Source of the DNA: CBFDBF01 sp050291465 | GTDB taxonomy: Bacteria > Pseudomonadota > Gammaproteobacteria > Chromatiales > Chromatiaceae | Assembly (NCBI GenBank): GCA_050291465.1 | Contig: JBNKJV010000004.1 | Span: forward strand, 1 to 64,000 | DNA length: 64,000 bases | Direction: 5' to 3' | Shown here: positions 45,864 to 55,233 of the stretch, piece after piece | Layout: each line of letters begins with the position of its first letter | Numbering within the stretch: position 1 is the stretch's first letter | Made by a program: the position numbers and the translations under genes | The notes under the pieces: model-generated | The model's input: only the letters and a program-made list of their open reading frames with translations | What the model was told of the DNA's origin: nothing | Database searches by the model: none

Positions 45864-46574
45864 TCAATGAACAGCCACATATGTCGTCTCAATCACTTCT
45901 TCGAGTTCGTTTATTCGATTAATGAGACTCTCGTTCAATTCATGCCCGGAGGCCACCAGCACCACGCCGCACTTTGAACGCAGGTGCTCCGATAGACGCA
46001 TACCGGGCTCCAGGTGCTTCAGATTGACCTTTCTTCCTGAAGGCCTGCGTCCCTCCCACTCTTCCTGCCCGGTGATTGATGCGTTGACGAGATCTGATCG
46101 GGCCGAACTTGCAAGCGCTATACTTTCCAGGTCGGTATCAATTTCCTGATAGACAGAAGCCTCCTTCAGGCAAACCTGTTCCTTTAACGCAACCCCTATC
46201 TTTTCTGCCGTGTTGGCCGGGGATATGGGTTTAACCAGAAAACCGTTGACATCCAGGGAAAGACTCGCACTAACCACATCCGCGGTTGAAAACGAAGTCA
46301 GCACAATGATCCTCATATCACGATCGCACGCGGCATTCCCGAGCCGAATCTGGCGTATCAGTTCAAGCCCGTTCATCCGAGGCATCTGGATATCCGTGAT
46401 CAACAAAGCAATATTATCGCGATTTATTAAGGACAGCGCCTCTTTTCCATTTTCCGCCATGGAAATGTTTTTTAGGTTCAGTCCCGCCAATACCTGGCTG
46501 AAAGTACGCCGTAAAAAACCATCGTCCTCCGCCAGCAGAATCCCGAAATCCCTTGGCCATTGATCCAGTGACAT
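45864..46574 (-). CDS. Response regulator with HD-GYP-associated-like C-terminal domain
   Basis: The 236-residue protein has a receiver (about 10-130) with acidic pair ED17-18, D61 (LITDIQMPRMNG) and Lys near 115 (VKPI). A linker follows, then a domain (about 182-236) reading LEPGMRLSEHLRSKCGVVLV and HELNESLINRI. This resembles the small domain often found next to HD-GYP phosphodiesterases. No HD-GYP follows here, so it may act on another protein. It is convergent with the REC-EAL gene (17-base gap). Confidence 0.8.
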   Translation of the reverse strand: MSLDQWPRDFGILLAEDDGFLRRTFSQVLAGLNLKNISMAENGKEALSLINRDNIALLITDIQMPRMNGLELIRQIRLGNAACDRDMRIIVLTSFSTADVVSASLSLDVNGFLVKPISPANTAEKIGVALKEQVCLKEASVYQEIDTDLESIALASSARSDLVNASITGQEEWEGRRPSGRKVNLKHLEPGMRLSEHLRSKCGVVLVASGHELNESLINRINELEEVIETTYVAVH

Positions 46575-46610
46575 ATACTTTCCTTAGTTGTCAGTTGTTA
46601 ATTGTTATTT

Positions 46611-46692
46611 GTCAGGTGTCAGGTGTCAGGTGTCAGGTGTCAGGTGTCAGGTGTCAGGTGTCAGGTGTCAGGTGTCAGGTGTCAGGTGTCAG
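46611..46692. repeat. Heptamer tandem repeat (GTCAGGT, about 11.7 copies)
   Basis: The 7-base unit GTCAGGT is repeated without interruption for about 82 bases, ending in GTCAGTT. Related degenerate GTCAGTT and GTTAATT units precede it (46590-46610). It lies between two minus-strand signalling genes, upstream of the response regulator. Copy number should vary by slippage. Confidence 0.95.
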
Positions 46693-46808
46693 TTGAAGTA
46701 TAGGAAAAGTATCGGGCATTGGAAAAGTACTTTCCGGTAATTCCCCTGCTTTTAGGGGGAGATATGAAGCTGCGAATCCGTCGCCGGTTGGCGGCAGGGC
46801 CCACCGCC

Positions 46809-48857
46809 TCAGATCACGCGGACTTGGTTGCGCCCACTCTGCTTGGCCGCATATAGCCCCTGGTCCGCTGCCCGGATCAGGGTATCCGCTGTGGTACCGT
46901 GTTGTGGATAGGTCGCCACACCGATACTCGCGGTGATGGAAATGCGGCTTTCTCCATCCAGATCGAATTTCATCTCGGATATGGCGACCCGCACCCGCTC
47001 GGCCATCTGCATTGCCTGTTCCAGACTGGTGTGGGACAGTATGACCACAAACTCTTCACCCCCAAAGCGGGCACTGATGTCTGTATCCCGCAACATCCGC
47101 GCAAGGCTAGCGGCAAAGATTCTTAGCGCTCTATCACCCTCCTGATGGCCATAGGTATCGTTGATTCGCTTGAAGTGATCGATATCCAGCATCCATATTG
47201 AGAAATACTGTTCATAACGTTCTGCTCGCCGTATCTCCTCATCCAGACGTTTGTTCAACTCCCGACGATTAAAGAGACCGGTCAACTCATCCAGAGTCGC
47301 CACACGTGCCAACTCAATCTCCATGCGCTTGCGGTCAGTAATGTCCTGAAACGAAATAACATTTCCCGCCGATTGGTCGTCGATCAATAAGGGCGATACG
47401 GAATAGGTAACATGAAAACCGGTACCATCCTTATGATAAAACAGATCGTCTCCACGGTAGCTTTCCTGATGAACAAAGTCACACCACGACGCCTCAACCC
47501 CTGGGTTGCCTGATGAATGTTTGTTCCCTGAGCAAATCAACGTGTGAATCTTCTGACCATAGAGCTCCTCCTCGCTCCAACCAAGCAAGCGTTCCGCCTC
47601 GGGGTTCATCATGCTCAGACGACCATTCCTATCTATTACAAAAAGCCCTACGGCCAGGGAGCGGGCTATATCCCGCATCCGCTGTTCAAGTTTTTCCACT
47701 AAAGAGTCTGCGGCACGCTGACGTACGTGCGCCCAGGAAAATGCCAGGGTAAGCGGCACTAAAACAAGGAGTAACAATCCATACTGCAGAAGGCCTATAC
47801 GCCAATGGCGCGCCTGCTTCTCTCTAAGAATACGTTCCGGAGTATAGGATACCAGTATCCAGGAATAATCCTGCTGGTCGCGAATACCCGTGGATGGGGC
47901 ATATGCTTCCGCCGCACCGCTGCTGGAAACCTGCCCCTCCAACATGGGATAAATGACGGCAAAAGCGAAGATCCCTTTCTCATCCTGATGAGCCCCCTGC
48001 GCCTGCTGATGAAAGGCCTGCCACGCGGCTGGAAACCGCTCCCGGAAATTTCGTCCGTTCTTGAACATAAAACCCCACTCATCCTCCGGGTCAGGTGCAA
48101 GCAACCAAAACCCCTCGGCATTCAGCAGCATGGTATCATTTCCCCGCTGTCCCAATTTATTTTTCAGGTGCTCCAGAAAATGATCCCCAAGGTAATTGAT
48201 AACAAGAATACCCCGCATGCTCCCGGAGGAATCATGTAATACCGTACCAAACCGGATCATCGGTTTCCGCGGCTGTTCTATCTGACCCTTTTCTATATTC
48301 AGATCCAAAGGTGATACAAATACCTCACCCGGCGCAAGCTTTACCGTGTCCTGAAAATAATAGCGGCCCGACTTATTCTGAAGTTCATTCTCGGGTACTA
48401 CCGCTGGTTGGCCGTCATTGTAGTTGACGCGTATCACCTCCATACCCTGCGAATCTATATAGCGGATCTGATCATATTTCTGTTTATTGGCCGCGAACGC
48501 GATAAAATCCCTGGCCACATCCTCCTTTGCCTGCTCGCTACTCTTTTCCAACATCCTGTTTAACGCAGTGGAAGAGGCCAGCATCCGCAAGTCCGCAGTA
48601 GCGTCCTTAAAATCGCTGTATACAAACTCCCCGTTTGTGCGCACGCTGGCTTCTCCAAGCGAGACAAGATCCTCTACCTCATAACGATAACCCTGGATCT
48701 GAAACATCACTGACCCGAGGCCCGAAATCAATACCAAAGGAAGTATGATCTTAAGAAACTCGGCAACCATTGCGCGATGCAGAGAACCACGTTGCGCAGT
48801 CTGCTCACGCAAGCCGATATTGGTAGAGGAATAATTGATACTGCTGTGCTTCTGCAC
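46809..48857 (-). CDS. Cache-PAS-GGDEF diguanylate cyclase
   Basis: The 682-residue protein has a membrane helix (about 33-55), a periplasmic double-Cache sensor (about 60-335) and a second helix (about 348-370). A PAS domain (about 395-510, ending FQDITDRKR) and a GGDEF domain follow. Its active-site motif is GGEEF (about 599), which is functional in known cyclases, and no EAL follows. The start is GTG 48857; an ATG 87 bases downstream is an alternative. It probably makes c-di-GMP in response to a periplasmic ligand. Confidence 0.9.
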   Translation of the reverse strand: MQKHSSINYSSTNIGLREQTAQRGSLHRAMVAEFLKIILPLVLISGLGSVMFQIQGYRYEVEDLVSLGEASVRTNGEFVYSDFKDATADLRMLASSTALNRMLEKSSEQAKEDVARDFIAFAANKQKYDQIRYIDSQGMEVIRVNYNDGQPAVVPENELQNKSGRYYFQDTVKLAPGEVFVSPLDLNIEKGQIEQPRKPMIRFGTVLHDSSGSMRGILVINYLGDHFLEHLKNKLGQRGNDTMLLNAEGFWLLAPDPEDEWGFMFKNGRNFRERFPAAWQAFHQQAQGAHQDEKGIFAFAVIYPMLEGQVSSSGAAEAYAPSTGIRDQQDYSWILVSYTPERILREKQARHWRIGLLQYGLLLLVLVPLTLAFSWAHVRQRAADSLVEKLEQRMRDIARSLAVGLFVIDRNGRLSMMNPEAERLLGWSEEELYGQKIHTLICSGNKHSSGNPGVEASWCDFVHQESYRGDDLFYHKDGTGFHVTYSVSPLLIDDQSAGNVISFQDITDRKRMEIELARVATLDELTGLFNRRELNKRLDEEIRRAERYEQYFSIWMLDIDHFKRINDTYGHQEGDRALRIFAASLARMLRDTDISARFGGEEFVVILSHTSLEQAMQMAERVRVAISEMKFDLDGESRISITASIGVATYPQHGTTADTLIRAADQGLYAAKQSGRNQVRVI

Positions 48858-49163
48858 GGAACCACTCTCTCGAACATAACCTTACAGGACCGTCGCCGGA
48901 AACTTTATCTAGCCGCCGTGAAATACCGCATCACCGGATAGTACGTCGACCAATCCTTCAACGATTACTTCCAGTGATTCACGCGCGCGCTTTTCCCGGT
49001 CCCTGTTCGGGAGAGTTACTCCAGCAGCTTGATAACCCCCTGATTAACAAGCCTTGGCGCCCATCTCCAGGCCAGGCAGTATTAATCACAGGTATCTCAA
49101 AGATTGGTACATTTCCCCTGGCTTTTCAAGGGATAGAGCAGGTCCAATCATCGAATAATTTTC
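48858..49163. other. Gap before the Cache-GGDEF gene
   Basis: This 306-base stretch lies between two minus-strand cyclase genes. I see no gene, terminator or repeat. It should hold the promoter of the Cache-PAS-GGDEF gene. Confidence 0.4.
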
Positions 49164-51212
49164 TCACCTTATGAATCTCTTTCCTTCAGAGTCCAGTGCC
49201 GTCCGCAGAAACTCGGCGTACGTCTGCTCATTCATCGGCTTGCCGAACAGATATCCCTGTAGCAGATGACTACCCGCAGCTCGCAGAGAATTCCATTGCT
49301 CGGGATATTCCACCCCCTCACCAACCACCGTCAACCCAAGCCCCTCCGCCATGGCGATGATGCCCAGTACCAGCGCACTATCACCGGCATCGTGCGGCAA
49401 ACCATCGACAAAACTCTTATCGATCTTGAGCATATGGAAAGGAAAATGTTTCAGATAATTCAGGGATGAGAATCCCGTTCCGAAATCGTCCAGTACCAGC
49501 TTCACTCCAAGCTCTTCCAGACTTTTAAGCACCTCTATAACAATACCTCCCTGATGCTCCATCAACATACTCTCAGTTACTTCCAGATGCAGCTTTGCAG
49601 GTGGTATATCGTATTCCTCCAATGCTTCTCTGATTTCCGTTACCAAATCGCTATGCAGCTGGATCCGGGAAATGTTTACCGAAAAAAAACCGGGGTCCAA
49701 TCCGGCCGCTTCCCATTCAGAGAATTTGCGGCAGGCCTCGCGCAGCACCCATTCACCGATCGGGATAATGAGCCGCGTAGCTTCAGCCAATGGAATAAAA
49801 ACCCTTGGACTTATTGTCCCCTTTTGCGGATGATTCCACCGCGACAACACCTCCATTCCCTTGGGCTTACCGCCCTGCGTGTCCACAATAGTCTGAAATA
49901 CGAGTTGCAGCTCGTCATTTCGTAAAGCCAGATGAAGATCATGTTCCAGAATAAGTCGCTCTTTTACCGCCTCATTCATTTTCGGTTCAAAGAAACAGAT
50001 GGATTCCTCTCTGGAACGCTTAGCCTGATACATGGCGTTATCCGCATTCGCCATTAAGGCTTCCGTGGTTTCACCATCGGTGGGATAAAATGCGGCGCCT
50101 ATACTGCAGTGCACGAATATCCCCCGTGAATCCACCTTGATCAGTTTCTCGATAGCATCGATCAGACGGCGTCCAACCTGTTCCACTTCCTCCGCCGTAT
50201 CCGCCTTCGGCAATATGACCAGGAATTCATCTCCACCGAGACGAGCCAGTATGTCGCTCTCCCTTAACCCCGACTTCAGGCGTCGGCTTATCTCCACCAA
50301 CATAGTATCCCCAAACTGATGGCCCATGGTGTCATTTACGATCTTGAAGTTATCAAGATCTATAAACAGCATGGCGAAACGTACCTGATCGCGCGATGCC
50401 CGACTAATTTCCTCTCCCAGCCTATCCAATGCCATCAATCTGTTCGGAAGGCCGGTCAGACTATCGTAATTCGCCTGGTAATTAAGCAATATACGATCCT
50501 TGCGCACCTCTTCCATCATTGCGTTGAAAGACTCGGTCAGCCCCCCCAGTTCATCTTTTGAATGCACAGCTACCGGTCGCTCATAGTCACCCCCCTTTAC
50601 CCGCTCAGCACCCCCCTCCAGGCTGCGAACCGGCCGCAACACGCTATAGCGAAACACCAGGTATATACCAAGAGCAAGCACCAGAATAATGATTGATGAC
50701 AGAAACAGCTGTTTCCACAGAGCCCGTCTGAACTGATCATCAAGACGTCGCAAGCTTATCCCGAGTGCGAAATATCCTATGGTCTCATTGTGATGAATGA
50801 TCGGGAACTCATACACTTGTATCTGTTCATCATTTCCTGAGAAGTACGCCTGCAGAACACTCTGTATATCCGCCTCTCCCGATATACCGTCCAGGACGGA
50901 TATGTCACGATTATTCTGATTCAGATAAGAGGTCAACGGCTGTCTACGCTCATCAAGAAACGCGGCAAATACTACATCACGCTTTTGATTAACATCGCGT
51001 ACGTAATTATTCAGGGATACGAAATCGTAGGCGATGATCGACTCAGCCCCAAGATATGCCGCCAACTGTCCCAAGGTACGGCCATTATCCAACAGTTGAT
51101 CCTGCATCAATTTATGATCAGCGCGCAGGGAATAGTAAGCATTAAAAGCCAGGGTCAACGATAAGATCGTTACGACCAGCACGATAAATTTGGATCCAAG
51201 CCTTATCTGCAT
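49164..51212 (-). CDS. HAMP-GGDEF-EAL membrane protein paired with a PhnD-type binding protein
   Basis: The 682-residue protein has a first helix (about 8-28), a periplasmic region (about 29-165), a second helix (about 168-190) and HAMP (about 190-245). A GGDEF domain (GGDEF at about 326) and an EAL domain follow. The signature in EAL reads EVL at 454, with NIS, VTES, DDFGTGFS and EGVE intact. Both activities look possible. The PhnD-type binding protein gene ends 14 bases before this start, so its product probably touches the periplasmic region and controls c-di-GMP. Confidence 0.88.
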   Translation of the reverse strand: MQIRLGSKFIVLVVTILSLTLAFNAYYSLRADHKLMQDQLLDNGRTLGQLAAYLGAESIIAYDFVSLNNYVRDVNQKRDVVFAAFLDERRQPLTSYLNQNNRDISVLDGISGEADIQSVLQAYFSGNDEQIQVYEFPIIHHNETIGYFALGISLRRLDDQFRRALWKQLFLSSIIILVLALGIYLVFRYSVLRPVRSLEGGAERVKGGDYERPVAVHSKDELGGLTESFNAMMEEVRKDRILLNYQANYDSLTGLPNRLMALDRLGEEISRASRDQVRFAMLFIDLDNFKIVNDTMGHQFGDTMLVEISRRLKSGLRESDILARLGGDEFLVILPKADTAEEVEQVGRRLIDAIEKLIKVDSRGIFVHCSIGAAFYPTDGETTEALMANADNAMYQAKRSREESICFFEPKMNEAVKERLILEHDLHLALRNDELQLVFQTIVDTQGGKPKGMEVLSRWNHPQKGTISPRVFIPLAEATRLIIPIGEWVLREACRKFSEWEAAGLDPGFFSVNISRIQLHSDLVTEIREALEEYDIPPAKLHLEVTESMLMEHQGGIVIEVLKSLEELGVKLVLDDFGTGFSSLNYLKHFPFHMLKIDKSFVDGLPHDAGDSALVLGIIAMAEGLGLTVVGEGVEYPEQWNSLRAAGSHLLQGYLFGKPMNEQTYAEFLRTALDSEGKRFIR

Positions 51213-51226
51213 GCTGACAGAATACC

Positions 51227-52114
51227 CTACGGCAACGACTCAGGAGTCACATCGCGTATGATCTCCCGGCAACGATCGTAATCCCTGTCTTCACTTGGTG
51301 CCAACCCGGTTAATCTTGCGACTTTCAGGATAGCGCGACCCTCTTCACTATCCTTGAGGGTGATCAACAGATTCTTAATCTGTTGAACCAGTTGCTTGGG
51401 CATGTCTCTCTTCACTACCCAGGGCAGGTGAACAACAGGCTCGCTTCTGGCAATTATGGCAATCTGCTCCGTGGGCACGGACTGCGTGATCATCGGCAGA
51501 TCGATCACCACGTCGCCGGCTCCGCCACCATCAGACTGACGATAGAATACCCCCAATACCGCATTGGGAGGCGAAGTGGCAAAGTACGAATCGAAATCAG
51601 ACTCCTCAAGTCCGGCCTGCTTGAGCATGTACCTTGGAAGGATATAACTCATCATGGCATCCGGACCGCCGCCAAACAGAACACTGCGACCACGTAACTG
51701 CTCAAGCGATTGAATACCACTGTCACGCCGCACGTAGATCGCACCTCTGATAGTACCGCTACCGAACTCCTCGTTATGGGCTATCACCCGATAGCGGTCT
51801 GCAGATACCACGTAGTGATACTGATTGTAGTGAACGACGTCGTAACGCCCCTTGGTAACCCCCTCCCAGAAGGTTGGGAAGTCCTTGGCAGTCTGCAGCA
51901 CCACCTCACGTTGCAGCTCGCGGGATAGATAATTTATCAGTGGTGTAAATAGATCGCTGGTGAGTGTGGCGTTGCGCCGGGGGAATATGCCGATAATAAG
52001 CGGCTTCTGCTGCTCCGGGGTTTCGATACCGGCCGCCTCAGCAGGCTCACCTATCACCACCGTCGATATCAGAACAGCCAGACTCACGCCAACAAGCTGC
52101 AGCAACCAGTTCAC
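51227..52114 (-). CDS. PhnD-type periplasmic binding protein
   Basis: GTG 52114 is preferred: GGAGG lies 8 bases upstream, better than the GTG at 52144. The 295-residue product has a signal peptide (about 1-28) and a PhnD-like binding fold (IGIFPRRNATLTSDLFTPLI near the start; YDVVHYNQYHYV; LRGRSVLFGGGPDAMMSYI). No ABC transporter permease or ATPase follows, so it is likely a signalling rather than uptake protein. It pairs with the HAMP-GGDEF-EAL gene 14 bases downstream. Ligand unknown; phosphonates and sulfur anions are possible for the fold. Confidence 0.83.
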   Translation of the reverse strand: MNWLLQLVGVSLAVLISTVVIGEPAEAAGIETPEQQKPLIIGIFPRRNATLTSDLFTPLINYLSRELQREVVLQTAKDFPTFWEGVTKGRYDVVHYNQYHYVVSADRYRVIAHNEEFGSGTIRGAIYVRRDSGIQSLEQLRGRSVLFGGGPDAMMSYILPRYMLKQAGLEESDFDSYFATSPPNAVLGVFYRQSDGGGAGDVVIDLPMITQSVPTEQIAIIARSEPVVHLPWVVKRDMPKQLVQQIKNLLITLKDSEEGRAILKVARLTGLAPSEDRDYDRCREIIRDVTPESLP

Positions 52115-52471
52115 GAAGGATGCCTCCGCCGAGATACTCGGCACGCTCGCCGTCCGGAATTCCGAATCTCTTGCTGTTCAAGTCCCTCTTATCGTGTCAT
52201 CCGTTGAAGCACCTGGCGAACAATCATGATGATCATTAACCAGAAATTCAGCCGCCTATTCTTCTATTCCGACAACGCGAATATACCGATAGATACTAGA
52301 AAATCTCCGATTTGATTCTGAATTAATCCTTTAGCGAGTCAATCGGAAATCACATTAAGAGATTGGTCCATTTTGCCCCTAATTTCAAGCCTCGAAGCAT
52401 ACTGTCACGGCGACAACCGGAAACACGACTCATGGAGAAAATTCAAACTTCGTTTGAATAATGAACCTGGC
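52115..52471. other. Gap with small inverted repeat
   Basis: About 357 bases without a gene. It contains an inverted repeat ATTCAAAC/GTTTGAAT at 52441-52459 with a 3-base centre, and probably the promoter of the PhnD-type gene. Nothing else recognised. Confidence 0.45.
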
Positions 52472-52502
52472 AAAAAAAAGCCCGCCGATAACCAGGCGGG
52501 CT
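52472..52502 (-). terminator. Terminator of the Ala-rich lipoprotein gene
   Basis: On the minus strand AGCCCGCC pairs with GGCGGGCT around an 8-base loop and is followed by a run of T (eight A on the plus strand). It lies 60 bases beyond the stop at 52562. Confidence 0.9.
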
Positions 52503-52561
52503 GTATTCCGTAGACGGTAGGGGTCGAAGGCTTTCGCCTCCGCCCCGTTACGCCGATTACA

Positions 52562-53161
52562 TTATTTTGCGGCTTCCGACGCTTGCTCAGCAGCTTCGCT
52601 TGCGGCTTGTGCCGCTTCGGCAGCGGCCTCGGCAGCAGGCTGAACCGCTTCCGCGGCCGGAGCAGCGGCTTCTGCGGCGGGAGCAGCAGCTTCAGCGGCG
52701 GGAGCAGCGGCTTCAGCGGCCGGAGCAGCGGCTTCAGCGGCCGGAGCAGCGGCTTCAGCGGCCGGAGCAGCAGCTTCAGCGGCGGGAGCAGCGGCTTCGG
52801 CAGCCTGTTCAACCGCTTCAGCGGCCGGAGCAGCGGCTTCGGCAGCCTGTTCAACAGCCTCCGCGGCCGGAGCAGCGGCTTCTGCGGCCTGTTCAACGGC
52901 TTCCGCGGCAGGCTGAGCAGCATCCATGGCGGGTTCGGCACCCTCCGCCGCCGGCTCGGCGGCATCCATGGCGGGCTCAGTCCCCTCCATGGCCTGCTCG
53001 GCAGCATCCATGGCGGGTTGCGCTTCTTCCACGGCAGGTGCCGCCGGTTGCGTGGCCGCCGGCTCTACGGCTGGAGAAGACTCACTGGCTTGATCGGAAG
53101 ACGGACCGCCACAGGCTGCCAGGGTGGCGGTAATGAAGGCAGTAGCAATTAGTTTTTTCAT
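52562..53161 (-). CDS. Ala/Glu/Pro-rich repeat lipoprotein
   Basis: The 199-residue protein has a lipobox with Cys17 (TLAAC) and then consists almost wholly of short repeats: EPAMDAA-type units, then EAVEQAA and a long series of EAAAPAA heptads. The DNA is repetitive at 21- and 18-base periods, which keeps all frames open. GAGGGTCAA precedes the ATG. Such a chain should form an extended or helical rod tethered to the membrane, as in envelope spacer proteins; function is unknown. Copy number probably varies between strains. Confidence 0.8.
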   Translation of the reverse strand: MKKLIATAFITATLAACGGPSSDQASESSPAVEPAATQPAAPAVEEAQPAMDAAEQAMEGTEPAMDAAEPAAEGAEPAMDAAQPAAEAVEQAAEAAAPAAEAVEQAAEAAAPAAEAVEQAAEAAAPAAEAAAPAAEAAAPAAEAAAPAAEAAAPAAEAAAPAAEAAAPAAEAVQPAAEAAAEAAQAASEAAEQASEAAK

Positions 53162-53509
53162 TTGACCCTCTGTTATTCCATCGATTATTTGGTATACGGT
53201 GACTCAGAGTGCCGGCCGGAGCATGTTTCGCTCCGCAAATATCAGCCATTAGCGGTTTCCCAGGGCAACCCGGACACCCAACTGCCGATGGTGCCACTTT
53301 GCCCCTATCGTGGCAATCCCCACGCTATCTTTTCTTTTATCCGGTTCTGCACTAAAGAGGAGATTCCAGTCAGTTTTGTGATGGAGTGCGATTTCGCCCG
53401 AATTTGGTGTTTCCTGTAATCGCTCTAAAACACGGTTTCGCAAAAAACCGGCCTCTCTGAAACCGAAATGCACCGGGAGCCGCCCGCAGAAACGGGGGAA
53501 TAGGGCAAG
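53162..53509. other. Gap between repeat lipoprotein and STAS-like gene
   Basis: This 348-base stretch carries the promoter of the lipoprotein gene and the 3' end region of the STAS-like gene. A weak inverted repeat (CGGTTT/AAACCG near 53430-53450) could terminate the latter. No gene recognised. Confidence 0.4.
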
Positions 53510-53875
53510 CTATTCGATCAACCAGGCCAACGCCTCCCCTTCGTTTCTGAACAGATGTACGTTGTATCCGGTGTTTTGAGCGACGACGGCGAGAAAATCA
53601 TGGGAGTAATCGTCCGCCGCAACCAGGATCGCCACACGGGCGTCCCGCTGCAGATTCATCGCCGGCATCTCTTTGTGCGCATAGCCGGAATTGTCGGCGA
53701 CGCTCATAGTATTCGGCGCTTCGCGAACATCTACCAGAAACCGTTTTACGCCGGTTTCACGGCTGAGACGGTCCTCCTCCATTACAAACTCGTGGGAATT
53801 CTCGTTCGTAATCGCCCCTTTGAGCCGGCAAAGGATATACTTCCCGTCCTCGGAGAGCTTGACGGAGTATTGCAT
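53510..53875 (-). CDS. SpoIIAA-like (STAS-fold) protein
   Basis: The 121-residue protein has the alternating strand/helix pattern of SpoIIAA-like STAS proteins: an ILCRLKGAIT first strand, RFLVDVREAP central strand and a C-terminal helix (EGEALAWLIE). GGGGAGGAAACT precedes the ATG. No kinase or sigma factor gene is adjacent, so its partner is unknown. It shares strand with the export system upstream (65-base gap). Confidence 0.65.
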   Translation of the reverse strand: MQYSVKLSEDGKYILCRLKGAITNENSHEFVMEEDRLSRETGVKRFLVDVREAPNTMSVADNSGYAHKEMPAMNLQRDARVAILVAADDYSHDFLAVVAQNTGYNVHLFRNEGEALAWLIE

Positions 53876-53940
53876 AGTTTCCTCCCCTGGAAATCAGCGA
53901 TAAAGTTCCGCTTTCCAGGCTTCCCTATCTGTATTTTTTG

Positions 53941-55161
53941 CTACCGTGCCTGAATGGCGACACCGTCGGTGATCTTGTCGCCCGGGTGTTCCACAATCCG
54001 TTCTCCAGCCTTTAAACCTTCCAGTATCTCCGCTTCCAGGCCGGTTCGGTGCCCGAGTCTGACCTCGCGTCTGGCGGCCACTCCGTCATCATCGACGAAT
54101 ACCGCCCAGTTGCTATTATCTCTGAACAGGGCGGTCAGAGGCAGCTTGAGCACACTCTTATCCTCCCAGAGAACGATACTTACATCTACCTGAAAGCCGT
54201 GGGCGATGCGCGACCAGTCTTCACGCGGACTGGTGAAATCTATTATGACGTTGACCCGTTGCTCTTCAATACCGAGGGCCGAAACCTTGGTGAAACCGAA
54301 GGGCTCCACCCGGCGCACCACCCCCTCCAGGGGTTTGTCGCCACCCCAGTTTTCGATAATGACGCGTTGTCCGGCCTCCACCTTGACCGCATCGGAAGAG
54401 AGCAGATCAGCGACGATCTCCAGATCCGCGGGGTCGCCGATCTCCACCAACGGCTCTCCGGCGGAGACCACCCCCTCGCTCTTATGCAGGATCTTAAGAA
54501 TACGCCCATCCACAGGAGCGCGGATCGGCACACAGGAACAATCACCGTCTTTCTCCCGCGCCTCGGTGGGAGAGATCAACTGGGCGCGGGCCCTGTCGAG
54601 TTCGGCCTGGCGGGCCTTACGATTAGCTACGGCTGTCTCCAGGGCGGCCTGGCGGGTCTGCTGGACGCGTTCCTTATCCTCCAGTTCCCGCTCCGAGATC
54701 ACCGCATCCGCACGCAGTTTCCGGGCCCGCTGGAGTTCACTCTGAGCGAAGTCCAGTTCCACCTGAGCCTCTTTGACCGCGGCCCTGGCCAACACCAGAT
54801 TGGCCTCGGCGGTACGGATATCAGCCCGCGCCTGAGCCTCGCTGCGAGGATCGAGAAGGGTCGGGTCGATCGGCTCGATCTCCGCAATCAGGGTCTGCTG
54901 CGCCTTTACCTCATCACCCACTTCGGCACCGATACGCAACGCCCGGCCGCTGATGGGCGCCGAAAGCACGAAGACGTCGCGCACCCGGGTTTCACCCTCC
55001 TCGTCCACCGTAACCGTAATCTCACCGGCCTGCATGGTGATAATATCCACCGGGATAGGACTGGGGATGAAGGCCCATATCAGGCTGAGCAACAGCGTCA
55101 AACCCAGCACCCCCCAGAGCAGGATACGTTTTCGATGTGCGCTCATATTCAATTCGATCAT
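53941..55161 (-). CDS. Membrane fusion protein (HlyD/RND-type) of an ABC export system
   Basis: The 406-residue protein has an N-terminal helix (about 12-32), a biotinyl-lipoyl-like domain split by a long coiled-coil hairpin (about 105-205; many A/E/R/L heptads) and beta-barrel parts (about 250-395). This is the periplasmic adaptor of tripartite export machines, bridging inner membrane and outer-membrane channel. It follows the FtsX permease and ATPase genes on the same strand, so the three act together. No TolC-like gene is visible here. Confidence 0.9.
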   Translation of the reverse strand: MIELNMSAHRKRILLWGVLGLTLLLSLIWAFIPSPIPVDIITMQAGEITVTVDEEGETRVRDVFVLSAPISGRALRIGAEVGDEVKAQQTLIAEIEPIDPTLLDPRSEAQARADIRTAEANLVLARAAVKEAQVELDFAQSELQRARKLRADAVISERELEDKERVQQTRQAALETAVANRKARQAELDRARAQLISPTEAREKDGDCSCVPIRAPVDGRILKILHKSEGVVSAGEPLVEIGDPADLEIVADLLSSDAVKVEAGQRVIIENWGGDKPLEGVVRRVEPFGFTKVSALGIEEQRVNVIIDFTSPREDWSRIAHGFQVDVSIVLWEDKSVLKLPLTALFRDNSNWAVFVDDDGVAARREVRLGHRTGLEAEILEGLKAGERIVEHPGDKITDGVAIQAR

Positions 55162-55233
55162 ACAATATATCCAGTTAAACCGATGTATCCCTGTCTACCG
55201 GGAGAAATGAAAACACAACTTTAGCACTCTTTG

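Noticed and set aside
46611..46692. CRISPR array
   Set aside because: The repeat unit is 7 bases with no spacers and no cas genes; it is a simple heptamer tandem repeat.
32638..52334. Shared 14-base word AATTAATCCTTTAG in two intergenic stretches (32638 and 52321)
   Set aside because: A 14-base match between two places in 64 kb is expected by chance several times; no symmetry or further copies seen.
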